This document shows, one piece after another, positions 16,293 to 24,561 of a stretch of 64,000 nt of DNA. Origin of the DNA: an uncultured Lachnospiraceae bacterium. Its GTDB lineage: Bacteria > Bacillota > Clostridia > Lachnospirales > Lachnospiraceae. The position numbers and the translations under genes are program-made. Location: assembly GCA_934438085.1 (NCBI GenBank), contig CAKSBC010000007.1, positions 38,657-102,656 on the forward strand, given 5' to 3'. Position 1 is the first letter of the stretch, and each line of letters begins with the position of its first letter. A model generated the notes under the pieces. That model did not search any database and was not told where the DNA came from. It saw only the letters and a list, made by a program, of their open reading frames with translations.

Positions 16293-17000
16293 ATGAAGTT
16301 TTACGGTTCGCTTAACTGTGATGACTGCAGAGCTGCTGCAGACAGACTTAAGGAAGCAGGCGTTGAATATGATTTTATAGATATCAATGCTTCCGTTGAT
16401 AATTTGAAGGAGTTTTTAAGTCTCAGAGACAGAGAAGATAAATTTATTGATAAAAGAAAATGCGGTGAAATAGGTATTCCGTGCTATCTGCTTAATGACA
16501 ATACCGTAACCTTTGATACAGATCGAGTTATCGGCATAAAAAAGACCTCATGGACCCAGTCAGTGACCGGAGTTCTTATAAAGGACGGATGTGTACTTTT
16601 GGGACGACATACCTACGGCGCAGGAAAAGGAAAGCTTATTGTTCCCGGAGGCTATCTCACAATAGGTGAAACTCCTGAACAGGCTATAGTAAGAGAATAT
16701 CTTGAAGAAACAGGCGTTGAAGTAAAACCGCTAAGCGTGATAGGCATACGCTTTAATAACCACGACTGGTATGTTGCATTTTCTCTGGAATATGTTGGCG
16801 GAAATGCTCACAGTGATCATGAAGAAAACAGTGAGGTTGAATGGCTTCCGATAGATGAAGCGCTCGAAAGAGATGATGTGCCTGATCTTACTAAGTATTT
16901 GATAAAAGCAGCTTTAAGTGAGCATGATGCGCTGCCGCTTACGGATTTTAGGAATACGAATGAGAAACGCGGGATCCCGACGCTGTATGCAAGAACATAA
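16293..17000 (+). CDS. Glutaredoxin-Nudix hydrolase fusion
   Basis: 235 residues in two parts. Residues 1-80 form a glutaredoxin/thioredoxin-like fold with C9-D-D-C12 and the cis-Pro segment GIPCYLL. Residues about 88-200 form a Nudix hydrolase whose box (about 120-142) fits G-x5-E-x7-REUxEExGU (GGYLTIGETPEQAIVREYLEETG). The Nudix half would cleave a nucleoside diphosphate-linked substrate. The CDDC motif suggests redox control or delivery of reductant. AGGAGG lies just before the ATG. The substrate is unknown. Confidence 0.85.
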   Translation: MKFYGSLNCDDCRAAADRLKEAGVEYDFIDINASVDNLKEFLSLRDREDKFIDKRKCGEIGIPCYLLNDNTVTFDTDRVIGIKKTSWTQSVTGVLIKDGCVLLGRHTYGAGKGKLIVPGGYLTIGETPEQAIVREYLEETGVEVKPLSVIGIRFNNHDWYVAFSLEYVGGNAHSDHEENSEVEWLPIDEALERDDVPDLTKYLIKAALSEHDALPLTDFRNTNEKRGIPTLYART

Positions 17001-17056
17001 GGGAGCGCTAAACCGTCGCATTCCGGACTACCGTCCTGCTCACACTACGAATGCGT

Positions 17057-17098
17057 AAAAAGAACCTGATCGTCTGCAAGCAGACTTCAGGTTCTTTT
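17057..17098. terminator. Bidirectional terminator between the Nudix gene and tRNA-Ser(GGA)
   Basis: A strong hairpin: AAAAAGAACCTGA pairs with TCAGGTTCTTTT, with an inner GTCTGC/GCAGAC stem. It has T-tracts on both strands, serving the rightward fusion gene and the leftward tRNA. Confidence 0.8.
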
Positions 17099-17115
17099 CC
17101 TTGTAAGGATTATTA

Positions 17116-17204
17116 CGCAGAAAGAGGGATTTGAACCCTCGCGCCGCTATTAACGACCTACTCACTTTCCAGGCGAGCCCCTTCGACCACTTGGGTATTT
17201 CTGC
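17116..17204 (-). tRNA. tRNA-Ser (anticodon GGA)
   Basis: An 89-base cloverleaf with a 7-bp acceptor stem (GCAGAAA/TTTCTGC), discriminator G, anticodon loop CTGGAAA (anticodon GGA), a long class II variable arm and the T-loop GTTCAAATC. It reads UCC/UCU codons. CCA is not encoded. Its own promoter lies at 17239-17267. Confidence 0.95.
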
Positions 17205-17238
17205 AGTCGGTTTTGTGCTTTTTATCGCACCGTTGATA

Positions 17239-17267
17239 ATAATATAATAAAGTGGCTTATCAGTCAA
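17239..17267 (-). promoter_or_regulatory. Promoter of tRNA-Ser(GGA)
   Basis: On the minus strand TTGACT, 17 bases, TATTAT; the -10 ends about 35 bases before the tRNA. Confidence 0.7.
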
Positions 17268-17302
17268 GTGTAGATTGTTTCATGCATCTTCATAAAGGCA
17301 TG

Positions 17303-17328
17303 AAAAAAGAGCACCCTTAAGTGCTCTT
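17303..17328 (-). terminator. Terminator of tRNA-Ser(UGA)
   Basis: AAGAGCAC/GTGCTCTT, an 8-bp stem with a 6-base loop, followed on the minus strand by TTTTTT. It is placed directly after the tRNA. Confidence 0.85.
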
Positions 17329-17332
17329 CCTA

Positions 17333-17418
17333 CGGAAAGGATGGGATTCGAACCCATGTGGAGTTGCCCCCAAACGGTTTTCAAGACCGCCTCGTTATGA
17401 CCGCTTCGATACCTTTCC
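17333..17418 (-). tRNA. tRNA-Ser (anticodon UGA)
   Basis: An 86-base class II cloverleaf: acceptor GGAAAGG/CCTTTCC, discriminator G, anticodon loop CTTGAAA (anticodon UGA), long variable arm and T-loop GTTCGAATC. It reads UCA/UCG/UCU codons. CCA is not encoded. Confidence 0.95.
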
Positions 17419-17438
17419 AAACGCATTACGCACGTATT

Positions 17439-17467
17439 AATATACTCTAACCGTATCTAAATGTCAA
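17439..17467 (-). promoter_or_regulatory. Promoter of tRNA-Ser(UGA)
   Basis: On the minus strand TTGACA, 17 bases, TATATT, ending about 20 bases before the tRNA. Near-consensus, as expected for a stable-RNA promoter. Confidence 0.75.
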
Positions 17468-17518
17468 GCAATTTATGAAAAAGTTTTTTTGCTTTTACTC
17501 GCCTGCTTTTTCACGTTT

Positions 17519-18337
17519 TTACTCCGATTGTTTTTCGTTATTTGTAGCTTCGGTATCGGCTGCATTATCATTTGCTTCAGCTGCTTTTGCTTCTTTTATA
17601 AGACGTTCTATCTCCCTACGCTTTTCTTCCATATAGGCCTTAGCTATTATCATATCGTTAGGCGTTGTAAGCTTTATGTTTCTATAGTCTCCGCGTATTA
17701 TGCGAACTCTTGTATCGGTCATATTTTCAACTATAACAGCGTCATCGGTTATTTTACTTGTATCGGAGTTATAGTCCTCTATGGTCTTGTACAGTGCTTT
17801 GTACGCCTTTAGTATCAGTGAATATGAAAATGCCTGCGGCGTCTGTATGCTCCAAAGCTGAGCACGGTCTAAGGTAGACTGTGAGAATCCGTTTGAATCA
17901 GCTCTCTTTATCGTATCTGTCACCGGTACTGCTGCAACACACGCTCTTGTAAGCTGTACATATTTACAGCAGCGGTCTATAAGCTCATCATCAACAAACG
18001 GACGTACTCCGTCATGAATAAGCACGTAGTCGGTATCCTCAGAAACAGAATTTAATCCGTTATATACTGACTTAAATCTCTCATCGCTTCCCTCAGTGAT
18101 ATTGCGAACCTTTGTAAAGCCGTATTTCATACAAAGCTTCAGCATTTCATCTCCGCAGTCCTTCGGTATGACAAGTACTATATGGTCTATGTTGTCATTT
18201 TCCTGAAATGCTCTGATGGTATGCGCTACAACAGGTATGCCTTCAAGCTCAAGGAACTGCTTTTTTATTTTCGACTGCATTCTTCGTCCGCCGCCTGCTG
18301 CCATAATGACTGCTGTGTACACCGGTTTTTTCAACAT
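17519..18337 (-). CDS. ispD: IspD, 2-C-methyl-D-erythritol 4-phosphate cytidylyltransferase
   Basis: About 272 residues. Joins CTP and MEP in the non-mevalonate isoprenoid pathway. The family motifs are present: MAAGGGRRM near the N-terminus (CTP binding), HDGVRPFV, VPVTDTIK, and WSIQTPQAF. The C-terminus carries about 40 extra charged, Ala/Asn/Glu-rich residues beyond the usual 230-240, probably a flexible tail. The second ATG (18337) has GGGG six bases upstream, whereas the first abuts it. It is the last gene of the tsaE-tsaB-rimI-rnz-tsaD group, 31 bases after tsaD. Confidence 0.93.
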   Translation of the reverse strand: MLKKPVYTAVIMAAGGGRRMQSKIKKQFLELEGIPVVAHTIRAFQENDNIDHIVLVIPKDCGDEMLKLCMKYGFTKVRNITEGSDERFKSVYNGLNSVSEDTDYVLIHDGVRPFVDDELIDRCCKYVQLTRACVAAVPVTDTIKRADSNGFSQSTLDRAQLWSIQTPQAFSYSLILKAYKALYKTIEDYNSDTSKITDDAVIVENMTDTRVRIIRGDYRNIKLTTPNDMIIAKAYMEEKRREIERLIKEAKAAEANDNAADTEATNNEKQSE

Positions 18338-18368
18338 TTTCATCCCCGCTTAATATAGTTATGCACGC

Positions 18369-19409
18369 TTATGAAAGCGGCAGATTCGGAAGTGCATTAA
18401 GACTCTCATCGTCTCTTGTTCCTGCAAGATACTCATAGTATCCCGCCGCTGCTATCATGGCCGCATTGTCCGTACAGAACACAGGTTCCGGATAGAGACA
18501 CTGGATTCCTTGCTTTTCGCATTCCGCTTTCATAGCAGCTCTAAGCGCAGTGTTTGCGCTTACGCCTCCTGCTATAGCTACGGTTCCTATGCCGTACTCA
18601 ATGGCACATTTCACGGTTCTTGATACCAACACATCTGTGACTGCCGCTTCAAATGATGCCGCAAGGTCACTGACATTGATATTTTCCCCCTTCATCTGAG
18701 CTCCGTTTATATAATTAAGCACAGCCGATTTAAGCCCTGAGAATGAAAAGTCGTAAGGACTATCCTTGACCTCTCCTCTCGGAAATTCTATGGCATGAGG
18801 ATTTCCTCCGACCGCAGCACGGTCTACCTTAGGGCCTCCAGGATATCCGAGTCCTACAGCTCTTGCAACCTTATCAAAGGTCTCTCCTGCCGCATCATCA
18901 TGAGTTCTTCCTACGAGCTCAAAGCTCTTATAATCCTTAACCACTGCAAGATGTGTATGCCCGCCGCTTACAACAAGACATACATACGGCGGTTCAAGCT
19001 CATTATGAGTTATATAGTTTGCCGCAATATGCCCCTCGATATGATTTACGCCTATAAGCGGCTTATCCAGAGCATATGCCAATGCCTTTGCCTCTGATAC
19101 ACCTACTAACAGCGCACCTACAAGACCCGGGCCCTTTGTTACCGCTATGGCATCAATATCTGCAAAGCTCATGCCGGCTTCCTTAAGTGCCATTCTTATA
19201 ACACCGTTAATATTTTCGCAGTGCATTCTCGATGCTATCTCAGGAACAACACCTCCGTACACTGTATGAATGTCTATCTGTGATGAGATCACATTCGAAA
19301 GCACTTCTCTGCCGTTTCTGACAACGGCTGCCGCAGTCTCGTCACAGGAGCTCTCTATTCCAAGTATGTTGATATTTTCTTTATTTACTGTTTTATCGGT
19401 ATTTATCAT
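18369..19409 (-). CDS. tsaD: TsaD, tRNA t6A37 threonylcarbamoyltransferase
   Basis: 346 residues of the Kae1/TsaD family. It transfers threonylcarbamoyl from TC-AMP to A37 of tRNAs reading ANN codons, acting with TsaB and TsaE encoded upstream in the same run. IESSCDETAAAVV, the metal-binding NHIEGH, VVSGGHTHL and AGGVSANTALR are all present. Full length. There is no good ribosome binding site directly before the ATG, and it follows rnz by 11 bases, so coupling is likely. Confidence 0.96.
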   Translation of the reverse strand: MINTDKTVNKENINILGIESSCDETAAAVVRNGREVLSNVISSQIDIHTVYGGVVPEIASRMHCENINGVIRMALKEAGMSFADIDAIAVTKGPGLVGALLVGVSEAKALAYALDKPLIGVNHIEGHIAANYITHNELEPPYVCLVVSGGHTHLAVVKDYKSFELVGRTHDDAAGETFDKVARAVGLGYPGGPKVDRAAVGGNPHAIEFPRGEVKDSPYDFSFSGLKSAVLNYINGAQMKGENINVSDLAASFEAAVTDVLVSRTVKCAIEYGIGTVAIAGGVSANTALRAAMKAECEKQGIQCLYPEPVFCTDNAAMIAAAGYYEYLAGTRDDESLNALPNLPLS

Positions 19410-19420
19410 CGCGTAATTAT

Positions 19421-20344
19421 TCAGTCCTCATCATAATTAAGCTCTGCGGTCATCCCGTCCTTGCCGCATTTTACAGCCGGAAAGACCTTCTTAAGCTCGT
19501 CAAGATACTGTTTCGGATTAACCATGGATGGGCTGTAATGTGTAAGCCACATCTGTCTCGGAGCCACCTTTGCTTCAGCTGCCATATGCACCGCCTCCTG
19601 CATAGTGCAATGCTTATAGCTTCTCGCCTTATCAGCACAATCAGGATCTCCGTACATGCCCTCGCATATAAAAATATCTGTATCGGATGCAGCATTTACA
19701 ATGTTGTCGCAAGGCCTTGTGTCAGTGGTATAAGTAACCTTGATACCTCTTCTTTCAGGACCCATGACCATCTCCGGTCTGTAAATGCTTCCGCTTCGTT
19801 CATCCTTGACTATTTCACCCTTTTGAAGCAGTCCCCAGCAATTCATAGGTATGCCTGCCGCCTTTGCAGCCTCCGGATCAAACTTACCCTTTCTCGGAAC
19901 AGTGACACTATAGCCATAGCACGGTATAGCATGCTTAACTTTAAATGCCTTTATGACATAAGGTCCTAATTTATACTCTTCGGTATTCTGATCAAGCTCA
20001 ATAAACCTCATCTCAAAGGAAAGCTCAGGTGCTATGCATCTTAAGGACTTAACTATATTAAAAAGTCCCTTAGGTCCGATCATTATGACCGGCTCGGTCC
20101 TGTCGGAATTGGTCATATTTAAAAGCATTCCCGGAAGTCCTGATATATGATCCGCATGATAATGCGTAAAGCACATAATATCTATGGCTTTCGGAGACCA
20201 GCCGACCTCTTTAAGCGCTATCTGCGTGCCCTCGCCGCAATCTATAAGTATATTTGAGCCCTCGCTTCTTAACATAAGGCTAGTCAACCACCTATGGGGC
20301 ATAGGCGTCATTCCGCCTGTACCCAGTAAACAAACATCTAACAT
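19421..20344 (-). CDS. rnz: Ribonuclease Z
   Basis: 307 residues, the usual length of bacterial tRNase Z. It trims tRNA 3' trailers and creates the CCA acceptor site. Metal-binding HYHADH is at 61-66. Other recognisable parts are LIDCGEGTQIAL, HAIPCYGY and a C-terminal THYSP. This fits two nearby tRNA genes without encoded CCA. It overlaps the rimI stop by seven bases. Confidence 0.93.
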   Translation of the reverse strand: MLDVCLLGTGGMTPMPHRWLTSLMLRSEGSNILIDCGEGTQIALKEVGWSPKAIDIMCFTHYHADHISGLPGMLLNMTNSDRTEPVIMIGPKGLFNIVKSLRCIAPELSFEMRFIELDQNTEEYKLGPYVIKAFKVKHAIPCYGYSVTVPRKGKFDPEAAKAAGIPMNCWGLLQKGEIVKDERSGSIYRPEMVMGPERRGIKVTYTTDTRPCDNIVNAASDTDIFICEGMYGDPDCADKARSYKHCTMQEAVHMAAEAKVAPRQMWLTHYSPSMVNPKQYLDELKKVFPAVKCGKDGMTAELNYDED

Positions 20345-20901
20345 TCAAACCTCATTATAACGGCATCCTCCTTCGGATCGTGATAATATCCTTTCCTGAT
20401 GCCCTCTGCCTTAAATCCGGCGTTTTCATACATTTTTAATGCCGGCATGTTTCCGGCTCTTACCTCAAGGAAAATGCTTCCGGCCTTTCTTATTTCAGCC
20501 TCCGAGATCAGCCTCCCTAGAAGCCTTCCTCCGATGCCCTGCCCTCTGTGTTCATCGGAAACAGCTATAAAAATAAGCTCCGCGTCGTCAAAGCATCTCA
20601 AAAGTGCATAGCCTATCGCTCCGTTTTTTTCTTCACCACAGCTATCATGAGCTGTTCCGGATGAAGCATTTATAGTATCCCGATCCTGCTTTGAGCCGTC
20701 TGCATCTTCTGTGACAGGCATTTTGGCATCTTCTGTGACCGCAGCAAGCAGACAGTCATAATCATTTATAATATTTTCTTTAAATGCCTCTCTGCCCCAG
20801 CAGCTGTCCCGAAAGACAGTCTTATCAATAACCGCTATATCATTAAGCAGAGCATTCCTGTAATTATCACTAAGCTCTGCGGTCAGCTCTATGATCTTCA
20901 T
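20338..20901 (-). CDS. rimI: RimI-like ribosomal-protein alanine N-acetyltransferase
   Basis: 187 residues, a GNAT fold. The acetyl-CoA loop is DEHRGQGIGGRLL, followed by FLEVRAGNMPALKMYENAGF and RKGYYHDPKEDAVIMRFE, the classical RimI ending. Residues about 60-95 are a polar insert (Thr/Glu/Asp/Ser-rich) that most RimI proteins lack and that probably forms a surface loop. It lies between tsaB and rnz, the standard place for rimI in Firmicutes. Confidence 0.88.
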   Translation of the reverse strand: MKIIELTAELSDNYRNALLNDIAVIDKTVFRDSCWGREAFKENIINDYDCLLAAVTEDAKMPVTEDADGSKQDRDTINASSGTAHDSCGEEKNGAIGYALLRCFDDAELIFIAVSDEHRGQGIGGRLLGRLISEAEIRKAGSIFLEVRAGNMPALKMYENAGFKAEGIRKGYYHDPKEDAVIMRFEC

Positions 20902-20917
20902 AATGCTTGCCCTTCTT

Positions 20918-21736
20918 TTAGTGCTGCTTCATTTTCTTCAGGCTGTGCTTTCCCGGATCCTCCAAAAGACCCGCCTCATTTTCACGCTCTGCCTGGGATT
21001 TTCTTAGATATTCAGGTGCAAAATCATCAGAATTCATAACGCTTCCGCTGTAAAAATCTATCTTGTCGGCACCCAAACTCCTAACTTCTTCAGAGGATGT
21101 ATTATGCTCTATCAGCCATTTTCTGTAAAGCTCCGCTCCTACAGAAGCAACATATGCTCCGCGCTGACGGTTAAATTCAGCTCCGGCAAAGCTTATATCG
21201 CCCTCAAGCTCCTCCGCTATAGTATCAGAATGAACGGGCACACCGTCTCCGACAAAAATAAATTCCTTCTCAGTATCAGGATAAAGCCCGGCTAATTTTG
21301 CTATAAATTCATGGATATCGCAGGCATCCTCATCAATCAGTGAAGAGCCTCCCTGATATGCCGCGCAATACACCTGTGAACGTCTCGCATCCATTATCGG
21401 GCATATGATTGCGTCGGTAATGCGGCTTAAAGGCCATCCGAGAGACATAAGTGTCGGAACGCTTACAACAGGCTTATCAAGTGCAAGAGCAATTCCCTTT
21501 GCGGTTGCTGCGCCTATCCTCAAGCCTGTAAATGAGCCCGGTCCGGCAGAGACTGCAATCGCATCTATCTCCTCCAGCTTCATCCCCGAAATATCACACA
21601 TTGATCTTATCATCGGAAGCAAGGTCTCCGAATGTGTCAGCTTATTATTTATCGTAAATTCCGCCTTCAGCAGATCATCATCAACTATTGCCGCAGAAGC
21701 CACGAGTCCCGATGATTCTATCGCGAGGATCTTCAT
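20918..21736 (-). CDS. tsaB: TsaB, t6A synthesis partner of TsaD
   Basis: 272 residues of the ASKHA fold. ILAIESSGLVASAAIVDD at the start and AVSAGPGSFTGLRIGAATAKGIA are diagnostic. It bridges TsaD and TsaE. The last about 30 residues are a charged extension. It overlaps the tsaE stop by four bases (ATGA). Confidence 0.93.
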   Translation of the reverse strand: MKILAIESSGLVASAAIVDDDLLKAEFTINNKLTHSETLLPMIRSMCDISGMKLEEIDAIAVSAGPGSFTGLRIGAATAKGIALALDKPVVSVPTLMSLGWPLSRITDAIICPIMDARRSQVYCAAYQGGSSLIDEDACDIHEFIAKLAGLYPDTEKEFIFVGDGVPVHSDTIAEELEGDISFAGAEFNRQRGAYVASVGAELYRKWLIEHNTSSEEVRSLGADKIDFYSGSVMNSDDFAPEYLRKSQAERENEAGLLEDPGKHSLKKMKQH

Positions 21737-22182
21737 AATATCCCCTCCCTGTCTATGCTTATGACCCTAAAGTCATTGCCCTTTTCTAATTCTCTTTCTA
21801 TCGTAATATGAACAGCACTTTCCGGAATGAGTTCTTCGATAAGCTCTGACCATTCTACAAGACAAACACCTTCTCCGAAGAAATATTCCTCATAGCCTAT
21901 CGCTTCCATCTCACTCGGATCTCCGATCCTGTACACATCAAAATGATATAAAGGAAGTCTTCCTTCAGGATATTCCTTTATAATCGTAAATGTAGGAGAT
22001 GTCACAGGCTCTTTAATACCGAGACCTTCCGCAAAACCCTTTGCAAATACAGTCTTACCGGCACCGAGATCGCCGTCCAGACAATAAACATCTCCCGGTT
22101 TTGCCTTAAGCGCTGTCCTTTTTCCTGCCTCAAATGTCTCATTCTCCGAGACCGTCTCAATTGTAAATATCATTTTATTCAT
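21733..22182 (-). CDS. tsaE: TsaE, ATPase of t6A synthesis
   Basis: 149 residues with Walker A GDLGAGKT, then FAEGLGI, SPTFTIIKEY, and LVEWSE near the end. TsaE hydrolyses ATP to cycle the TsaBD complex. First gene of the tsaE-tsaB-rimI-rnz-tsaD-ispD run. A second Met four codons in is an alternative start. Confidence 0.94.
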   Translation of the reverse strand: MNKMIFTIETVSENETFEAGKRTALKAKPGDVYCLDGDLGAGKTVFAKGFAEGLGIKEPVTSPTFTIIKEYPEGRLPLYHFDVYRIGDPSEMEAIGYEEYFFGEGVCLVEWSELIEELIPESAVHITIERELEKGNDFRVISIDREGIL

Positions 22183-22215
22183 AGCATTTACAGTATATCA
22201 CATAATCCAGTCTGC

Positions 22216-22245
22216 TTGAAAGATGTAGGGCTTGTATGATATATT
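22216..22245 (+). promoter_or_regulatory. Possible promoter giving a leaderless transcript
   Basis: TTGAAA, 18 bases, TATATT. The predicted start of transcription falls within a few bases of the ATG at 22254, which has no visible ribosome binding site. Confidence 0.4.
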
Positions 22246-22253
22246 ATTTTATT

Positions 22254-22622
22254 ATGGATAAAAACTTAGAAACCGCTTACAAAAAAATAGGACGCTACAG
22301 CCTGTGGTTTGCTATTGCAGGCATCATATGCTATATGACCTTCTTCCCTGACGGCATATTCTACAGCTTTTTCTGCGGAATTATGGCAGTCGCCAGCTTT
22401 ATCGTTGCAAAGCGCAGCTGTAAGAGCGCCGGTTCTGTCGCAGGACTTATAATTGGAATTATAGATATCGGCATGGGAGTTATGGCTTTTTACGGACTGT
22501 ATCTTATCTATTCTGCTGCCGCGGATCCGGTAGTAGGGCCTAAGGTCGCACAGTTTCTATCCAACATGCTCGCTCAGTACGGAGTTTCCTTAGACCAGTT
22601 TATAAGCACAATGTCACGTTGA
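22254..22622 (+). CDS. Small membrane protein, DUF4190-like
   Basis: 122 residues with three hydrophobic segments (about 15-33, 35-50 and 60-85), a KRSCKSAG turn and a short polar C-terminus. The pattern GIICYMTFF...GIMAVASFIVAKR...GLIIGIIDI resembles DUF4190-type proteins of Firmicutes, which have no defined function. The start at 22254 begins a polar stretch MDKNLETAYKK; an earlier in-frame ATG six codons upstream overlaps the likely -10. It is divergent from tsaE. Confidence 0.65.
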   Translation: MDKNLETAYKKIGRYSLWFAIAGIICYMTFFPDGIFYSFFCGIMAVASFIVAKRSCKSAGSVAGLIIGIIDIGMGVMAFYGLYLIYSAAADPVVGPKVAQFLSNMLAQYGVSLDQFISTMSR

Positions 22623-22714
22623 AAAACAATGACTTGATCCTTACTATGACCTACTATGATCCAAGTATCAAAAGTTCAACATCTTATTTCGAATTACAAA
22701 ACCTATATAACAGC

Positions 22715-22745
22715 GAACAGGCGGCAGATGATCTGCCGCCCGTTC
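22715..22745. terminator. Bidirectional terminator
   Basis: A near-perfect 15-bp stem GAACAGGCGGCAGAT/ATCTGCCGCCCGTTC with almost no loop, between the rightward membrane-protein gene and the leftward flavodoxin gene. The remaining intergenic sequence shows nothing else. Confidence 0.7.
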
Positions 22746-22840
22746 TATATTATTTAAGAAGGTTTAAAATATTTTGTTTATGCCATTTGTTATATTGCAG
22801 TATATTTAAAATTGGCTTAGATTAAAATATTGTGAATTAA

Positions 22841-23266
22841 TCATCGTGCAACTGATGCTCCTAAATCGCTGCACTGTTCCTTAGCGGCATCATCAGGTGT
22901 TTCATGAACCATAACGCATTCTGTGCAGAGGCTAACTCCGCTGTCCTTTGCATCAGCCTCCCATGCGCGCATCCAGTCTCCGTCACCCCATCCGTAAGAT
23001 CCGAAAAGAGCAACTCTTTTTCCGCCAAGCTCACTCTTTACAGCTTCCCACATAGGTTCAAACTCTGTTTCCTCAAGCTGTTCAGCACCCATTGCCGGGC
23101 ATCCGAAGGCAATTCCGGTATATCCTGATATCTTATCAGCTCCGAATTCACCTGCTGTTAAAATATCCACCTCAGCTCCTGCCTTTTTTGCGCCTTCCGC
23201 AACAGCATCTGCCATCGCCTGTGTATTTCCGGAACCGCTCCAGTATACTACAGCTACTTTACTCAT
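22841..23266 (-). CDS. Flavodoxin
   Basis: About 141 residues, short-chain. The FMN phosphate loop SGSGNTQAMA follows the first strand, and GSYGWGDGDWM is the isoalloxazine loop. Flavodoxins replace ferredoxin as electron carriers when iron is short. The start at 23266 has AAAGGA about nine bases upstream and is preferred to a longer reading. Neighbouring DUF3793 and DUF2325 genes and the two upstream palindromes suggest an iron-responsive group. Confidence 0.92.
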   Translation of the reverse strand: MSKVAVVYWSGSGNTQAMADAVAEGAKKAGAEVDILTAGEFGADKISGYTGIAFGCPAMGAEQLEETEFEPMWEAVKSELGGKRVALFGSYGWGDGDWMRAWEADAKDSGVSLCTECVMVHETPDDAAKEQCSDLGASVAR

Positions 23267-23378
23267 TTTATTGTTTCCTTTCTTTGTAAGCATTAAACAT
23301 TAAATGTCATGCTTAATTACTTTTATATGAATGCCTTTGAGCAGGCATTGCATAACTATTTATCATAAAATCTACGAA

Positions 23379-23930
23379 TCACACTGCCACTAACAGTTCA
23401 GCGATAGTTTTCCCGCTTTTTAGCATTTTGCAATAGGTTTCAGTGCATTTATTGTAAATGTCAAATTTCTTTTTTGCGGCTTCCTCATCGCCGTATACCT
23501 TCCAGCTTCCGATGCATTTATAATTTGCGGCGCTGTTTTCCATAAAGCCCTTTACATCTTCCGGAGGATAGCTAAGAAACAAGCCTATTTCGTGAGGAAA
23601 ATCATGCTGTGTTCTGATCCTTTCTGCAAGCTCCTTGAGACATTCAGTATAAGATGTGCTTTTATAGCCGGCCTTTTTCAGTATCGCCCTTGCCGCCGGA
23701 TCCTCAAGATCAGCCTTTAGTCTTTTAGGCCTGAACATGTATACAAGAACATTATTTCTGACGAAGTTGACCGGGATCATACATAGTCCCTTTGAAATTA
23801 ATGTTCTGTTATACCCGGCCATTTGCTCAATGACTTCGCTCTTTGATTCCATAGGGCAAAGGAACAGGCTTCCTGTCTTCACACCTGCCAGTGTCGGTGA
23901 TCCGTATCTGACAAAATATTCCTCTGACAT
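23379..23930 (-). CDS. DUF3793 family protein
   Basis: 183 residues, soluble, with HDFPHEIGLFLSYPPEDVKGF and CIGSWKVYGD in the C-terminal half, which identify the DUF3793 family of anaerobic Firmicutes. Family members often lie beside flavodoxin or heme/iron genes, but no activity is established. It lies between DUF2325 and flavodoxin on the same strand with gaps of about 80-110 bases. Confidence 0.8.
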   Translation of the reverse strand: MSEEYFVRYGSPTLAGVKTGSLFLCPMESKSEVIEQMAGYNRTLISKGLCMIPVNFVRNNVLVYMFRPKRLKADLEDPAARAILKKAGYKSTSYTECLKELAERIRTQHDFPHEIGLFLSYPPEDVKGFMENSAANYKCIGSWKVYGDEEAAKKKFDIYNKCTETYCKMLKSGKTIAELLVAV

Positions 23931-24014
23931 CTGATATACTTACCTCTCAAATTATGCAGCTTAATTTTTTTATAAAATCCATAAGGATAATTATTTATCT
24001 CATTTGCGATACAT

Positions 24015-24305
24015 TCAGGCAGTTTGTAAGGAAGTATGTTCTTTCAGCACTCCTCTTAATGCAGAAATTGAGCTTGAATGACATCTCGCGATAACTGTAT
24101 CTTTCTGTGCTTCTGATACAGCAACATTCACCATTTTATGTGACATGGTGTTTGTAAAGAACACCATCAAATCAGGATTTCCTATCTTACTTCTCAGATT
24201 TCCTGATGGTTTAGTAAATACCTTTGCTGTGCAGTTAAACTCTTTGCAAAGATCCTTATAACGGCGTTCCATGCATTCATTTCCGCCAAGTATTACTACA
24301 CTCAT
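24015..24305 (-). CDS. DUF2325 family protein
   Basis: 96 residues: MSVVILGGNECMERRYKDLCKE, a central DLMVFFTNTMSHKMV and a C-terminal RCHSSSISALRGVL, the pattern of DUF2325. The conserved His and Cys residues (C11, H65, C85, H86) could bind a metal or cluster (inference). AGGAGT precedes the start. Two GTTAGC-N4-GCTAAC palindromes lie in its upstream region. Confidence 0.8.
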   Translation of the reverse strand: MSVVILGGNECMERRYKDLCKEFNCTAKVFTKPSGNLRSKIGNPDLMVFFTNTMSHKMVNVAVSEAQKDTVIARCHSSSISALRGVLKEHTSLQTA

Positions 24306-24358
24306 ATATACTCCTGTCAGATCTTTCTTAATGGGACTTTCCGTATTTCACGCTCATT

Positions 24359-24374
24359 GTTAGCATAAGCTAAC
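24359..24374. promoter_or_regulatory. Candidate iron-regulator operator (site A)
   Basis: A perfect palindrome GTTAGC-ATAA-GCTAAC. On the minus strand it overlaps the spacer and -10 of a possible promoter (TTTACA, 17 bases, TAACAA) for the DUF2325 gene. It is identical in form to the six sites upstream of feoA. Confidence 0.65.
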
Positions 24375-24455
24375 TCAAGTGTAAAAAAATATAATTATCC
24401 GCTAAGTTGATCAAATATATGCATTAGTCTATTTCATACTGTTTTGCTTTTGTTT

Positions 24456-24471
24456 GTTAGCTTCTGCTAAC
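24456..24471. promoter_or_regulatory. Candidate iron-regulator operator (site B)
   Basis: A perfect palindrome GTTAGC-TTCT-GCTAAC, extended by flanking T and A. It lies between the terminator of the ATPase gene and the DUF2325 gene, 97 bp from site A. Confidence 0.65.
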
Positions 24472-24485
24472 ATAGTGATATAATA

Positions 24486-24532
24486 TAAAAAAATCAGAGC
24501 TGTCTCCGCTCCGTTTGGGCAAAAGACAGCTC
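24486..24532 (-). terminator. Terminator of the feo/P-type ATPase cluster
   Basis: Minus strand: GAGCTGTC pairs with GACAGCTC over a 20-base loop, followed by a T-rich run (GATTTTTTTATATTA). It lies directly after the ATPase stop and closes the long leftward cluster. Confidence 0.8.
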
Positions 24533-24561
24533 CGTTTCGTTTAAATTATATATTAATTTTA

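Noticed and set aside
22619..22825. 68-codon frame after the DUF4190-like gene
   Set aside because: It spans the strong terminator hairpin and lacks a ribosome binding site or a recognisable product.
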